From Acidobacteriota bacterium (GTDB lineage Bacteria > Acidobacteriota > Vicinamibacteria > Vicinamibacterales > UBA2999), in the NCBI GenBank assembly GCA_947465645.1, contig CANIBQ010000159.1, positions 1 to 6,850 on the forward strand: 6,850 nucleotides of DNA. The letters run 5' to 3'. A program made the translations under genes and the position numbers. Position 1 is the first letter of the stretch, and each line of letters begins with the position of its first letter. Positions 5,699 through 6,850 of this stretch are shown here, piece after piece. The notes beneath the pieces were generated by a model. It worked only from the letters and a program-made list of their open reading frames with translations. It was not told the origin of the DNA and ran no database searches.

Positions 5699-5759
5699 CA
5701 GATCGCGCTCGGAGGCTTGTTGTGACTAGTACTCAATCAGTCCGAACGGTCCATTAGTG

Positions 5760-6692
5760 ATGCCGCCGCCGGCCACCGTCTTCACCACCACCTCCGATAT
5801 CGAAGCCAGCGTCGTCACGGCGCTGCTCGACAGCCACGGGATCGCGAGCTTCCGGATCTCCGGCAACCCTCAGGCGATCTGGCCGATGACCGTGAACTCG
5901 ATGGGACAGATCCGGATCGCCGTTCCCGAGAGCGCCGCGGACGAGGCGAGGCGCATCATCGAAAGCCACCGGGAGGATGTCGGCACGAAGGTCGTGCGGC
6001 TGCGCGACGAGTTCGACGGCCTGCAGCGGCGGATCAACTATCGGTTCAAGGATCGCGGGCTGCTCGAGCACGCGCTGACGCACAAGTCGCGAGCGGCCGA
6101 GGACGCCTCCGGCGGCGTGGCCGACAACGAGTCGCTCGAGTTTCTCGGCGACGCGGTGCTGGGCCTCGTCGTGGCGGACCTGCTCTTCAGGCAGTTTCCC
6201 GAGTACGACGAGGGGCAGAAGTCGAAGGTCAAGGCGTCGGTCGTCTCGACCGCCTCGCTCGCGCGCCACGCCGAGCAGATGGGACTCGGCGAGCACCTGC
6301 TGCTCGGCCGCGGCGAGGAGAAGACCGGCGGCCGCTTCAAGCAGGCGCTGCTGGCCGATGCGTACGAAGCGCTGATCGCGGCGGTCTATCTCGACGGCGG
6401 CTTCGACGCGGCGACGGTCTTCCTGCAGCGCGAGCTTCAGGAGGCGATCGACCTCGGTTCCTCGCAAACCATCGTCGGGCAGGACTACAAGTCGGCGTTA
6501 CAGGAGCGGCTGCAGGCGCTCGGGCGTCCGCTGCCCGAGTACCGCGTCGCCGGACAGGCTGGTCCGGACCACCGAAAGGTCTTCAGCGTGGAAGTCGTCG
6601 TCAACGGCGACGTGCTCGGCACCGCGAGCGGCAAGGCCAAGAAGGAAGCGGAGCAGGAAGCGGCCCGGCTCGCGCTCGAAAGGCTCGGCTAG
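5760..6692 (+). CDS. rnc: Ribonuclease III with an N-terminal DUF2007-like domain
   Basis: The 310-residue protein cleaves double-stranded RNA in rRNA and mRNA processing. The RNase III domain (about 88-230) contains the signature NESLEFLGDAVL with catalytic Glu 127 and Asp 131. The second site LADAYEALIAAVYLDGG has Asp 200 and Glu 203. Together they match the four metal ligands of the E. coli enzyme. A dsRNA-binding domain follows (about 241-309), ending GKAKKEAEQEAARLAL. The enzyme is longer than usual (bacterial RNase III is about 220-250 residues) because residues 5-75 form an extra domain. That domain reads TVFTTTSDIEASVVTALLDS, then GIASF and GQIRIAVPESAADEARRIIE. This matches the pattern of DUF2007 (putative signal-transducing protein). 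GTG (5757) and ATG (5760) are adjacent starts; I chose ATG, and no strong ribosome site is seen. Its TAG stop overlaps the convergent LOG gene. Confidence 0.95.
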   Translation: MPPPATVFTTTSDIEASVVTALLDSHGIASFRISGNPQAIWPMTVNSMGQIRIAVPESAADEARRIIESHREDVGTKVVRLRDEFDGLQRRINYRFKDRGLLEHALTHKSRAAEDASGGVADNESLEFLGDAVLGLVVADLLFRQFPEYDEGQKSKVKASVVSTASLARHAEQMGLGEHLLLGRGEEKTGGRFKQALLADAYEALIAAVYLDGGFDAATVFLQRELQEAIDLGSSQTIVGQDYKSALQERLQALGRPLPEYRVAGQAGPDHRKVFSVEVVVNGDVLGTASGKAKKEAEQEAARLALERLG

Positions 6693-6850
6693 GTGTCCTC
6701 GAGCGAGCCGATCCACTTCGGCTCGGGCGAATCGAGGGGAGCGTCGAGGCCGTCCAGCAGCGCCGCCGGGTTGTCGCTGGCAACGACCAGATCGCGGCTG
6801 GACGGCTTCAGGAATCCGTCGGCCACCGCGCGATCGAACAGACTCAACAA
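6689..6850 (-). CDS. LOG-family (TIGR00730-type) protein, C-terminal end (runs off right edge)
   Basis: Only the last 53 residues are visible, starting LLSLFDRAVADGFLKPSSRD and continuing LVVASDNPAALLDGL to a C-terminus containing PKWIGSLEDT. The pattern of an FxxxxVxxGFL helix, a VxxDNPAALLD segment and a terminal PKW is typical of the C-terminus of LOG family proteins. These are Rossmann-fold cytokinin riboside phosphate phosphoribohydrolase-like proteins, often mislabelled lysine decarboxylases. The catalytic PGGxGT motif is outside the window, so the assignment rests on the tail alone. It converges with rnc, and the two stop codons share CTAG. Confidence 0.65.
   Translation of the reverse strand: MLSLFDRAVADGFLKPSSRDLVVASDNPAALLDGLDAPLDSPEPKWIGSLEDT

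Noticed and set aside
5754..6467. Minus-strand open frame (237 codons) opposite rnc
   Set aside because: It is antisense to the DUF2007-like and RNase III catalytic regions, with biased composition and no domain.

Overview
This is a GC-rich bacterial chromosomal window of ordinary housekeeping genes, joined at its left end to the edge of an integrated mobile element. The gene set is bacterial: initiator tRNA, FtsB/DivIC-like protein, CutA, DedA, RNase III, LOG family. The codon composition and the style of the SpoIIE-type phosphatase and the RNase III fusion remind me of Acidobacteriota (Vicinamibacteria-like), possibly a metagenome-assembled genome. That placement is an impression, not something the sequence proves.

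Left end (1-668). A tyrosine integrase of the P4-like type (N-terminal arm-binding domain) runs off the left edge on the minus strand. It begins just beyond the 3' end of an initiator tRNA-fMet gene on the same strand. This is the classic layout of an integrative element inserted at a tRNA 3' end, so the element should extend leftward beyond the window. Between the two lie a probable rho-independent terminator for the tRNA, repeats of a GGGGGCA motif that look like integrase arm-type sites, and a perfect short inverted repeat.

Middle (669-2336). A small membrane coiled-coil division protein (FtsB/DivIC family, minus strand) is divergent from cutA (plus strand). Their shared intergenic region carries four copies of the heptamer GTACAAG, two of which fit promoter hexamers. 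cutA converges with a DedA-family membrane protein on the minus strand. The DedA gene sits just downstream of a Cys/Met-metabolism PLP enzyme and is probably co-transcribed with it. A degenerate GGTTCC-rich repeat of about 30 bp occurs in two different intergenic spaces.

Right half (2337-6850). The PLP enzyme (cystathionine gamma-synthase/lyase type) is divergent, with a very short gap, from a large membrane-anchored HAMP plus SpoIIE (PP2C-type) phosphatase. After a short intergenic region with a strong GC-rich hairpin comes rnc. Its RNase III carries an additional N-terminal DUF2007-like domain, the most unusual gene architecture in the window. rnc converges with, and shares a CTAG stop tetranucleotide with, the 3' end of a LOG-family gene that runs off the right edge.

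I see no CRISPR array, no insertion sequence and no evident defence system in the window itself. Any novel cargo of the integrative element would lie to the left of position 1. No gene-free stretch exceeds 300 bases.
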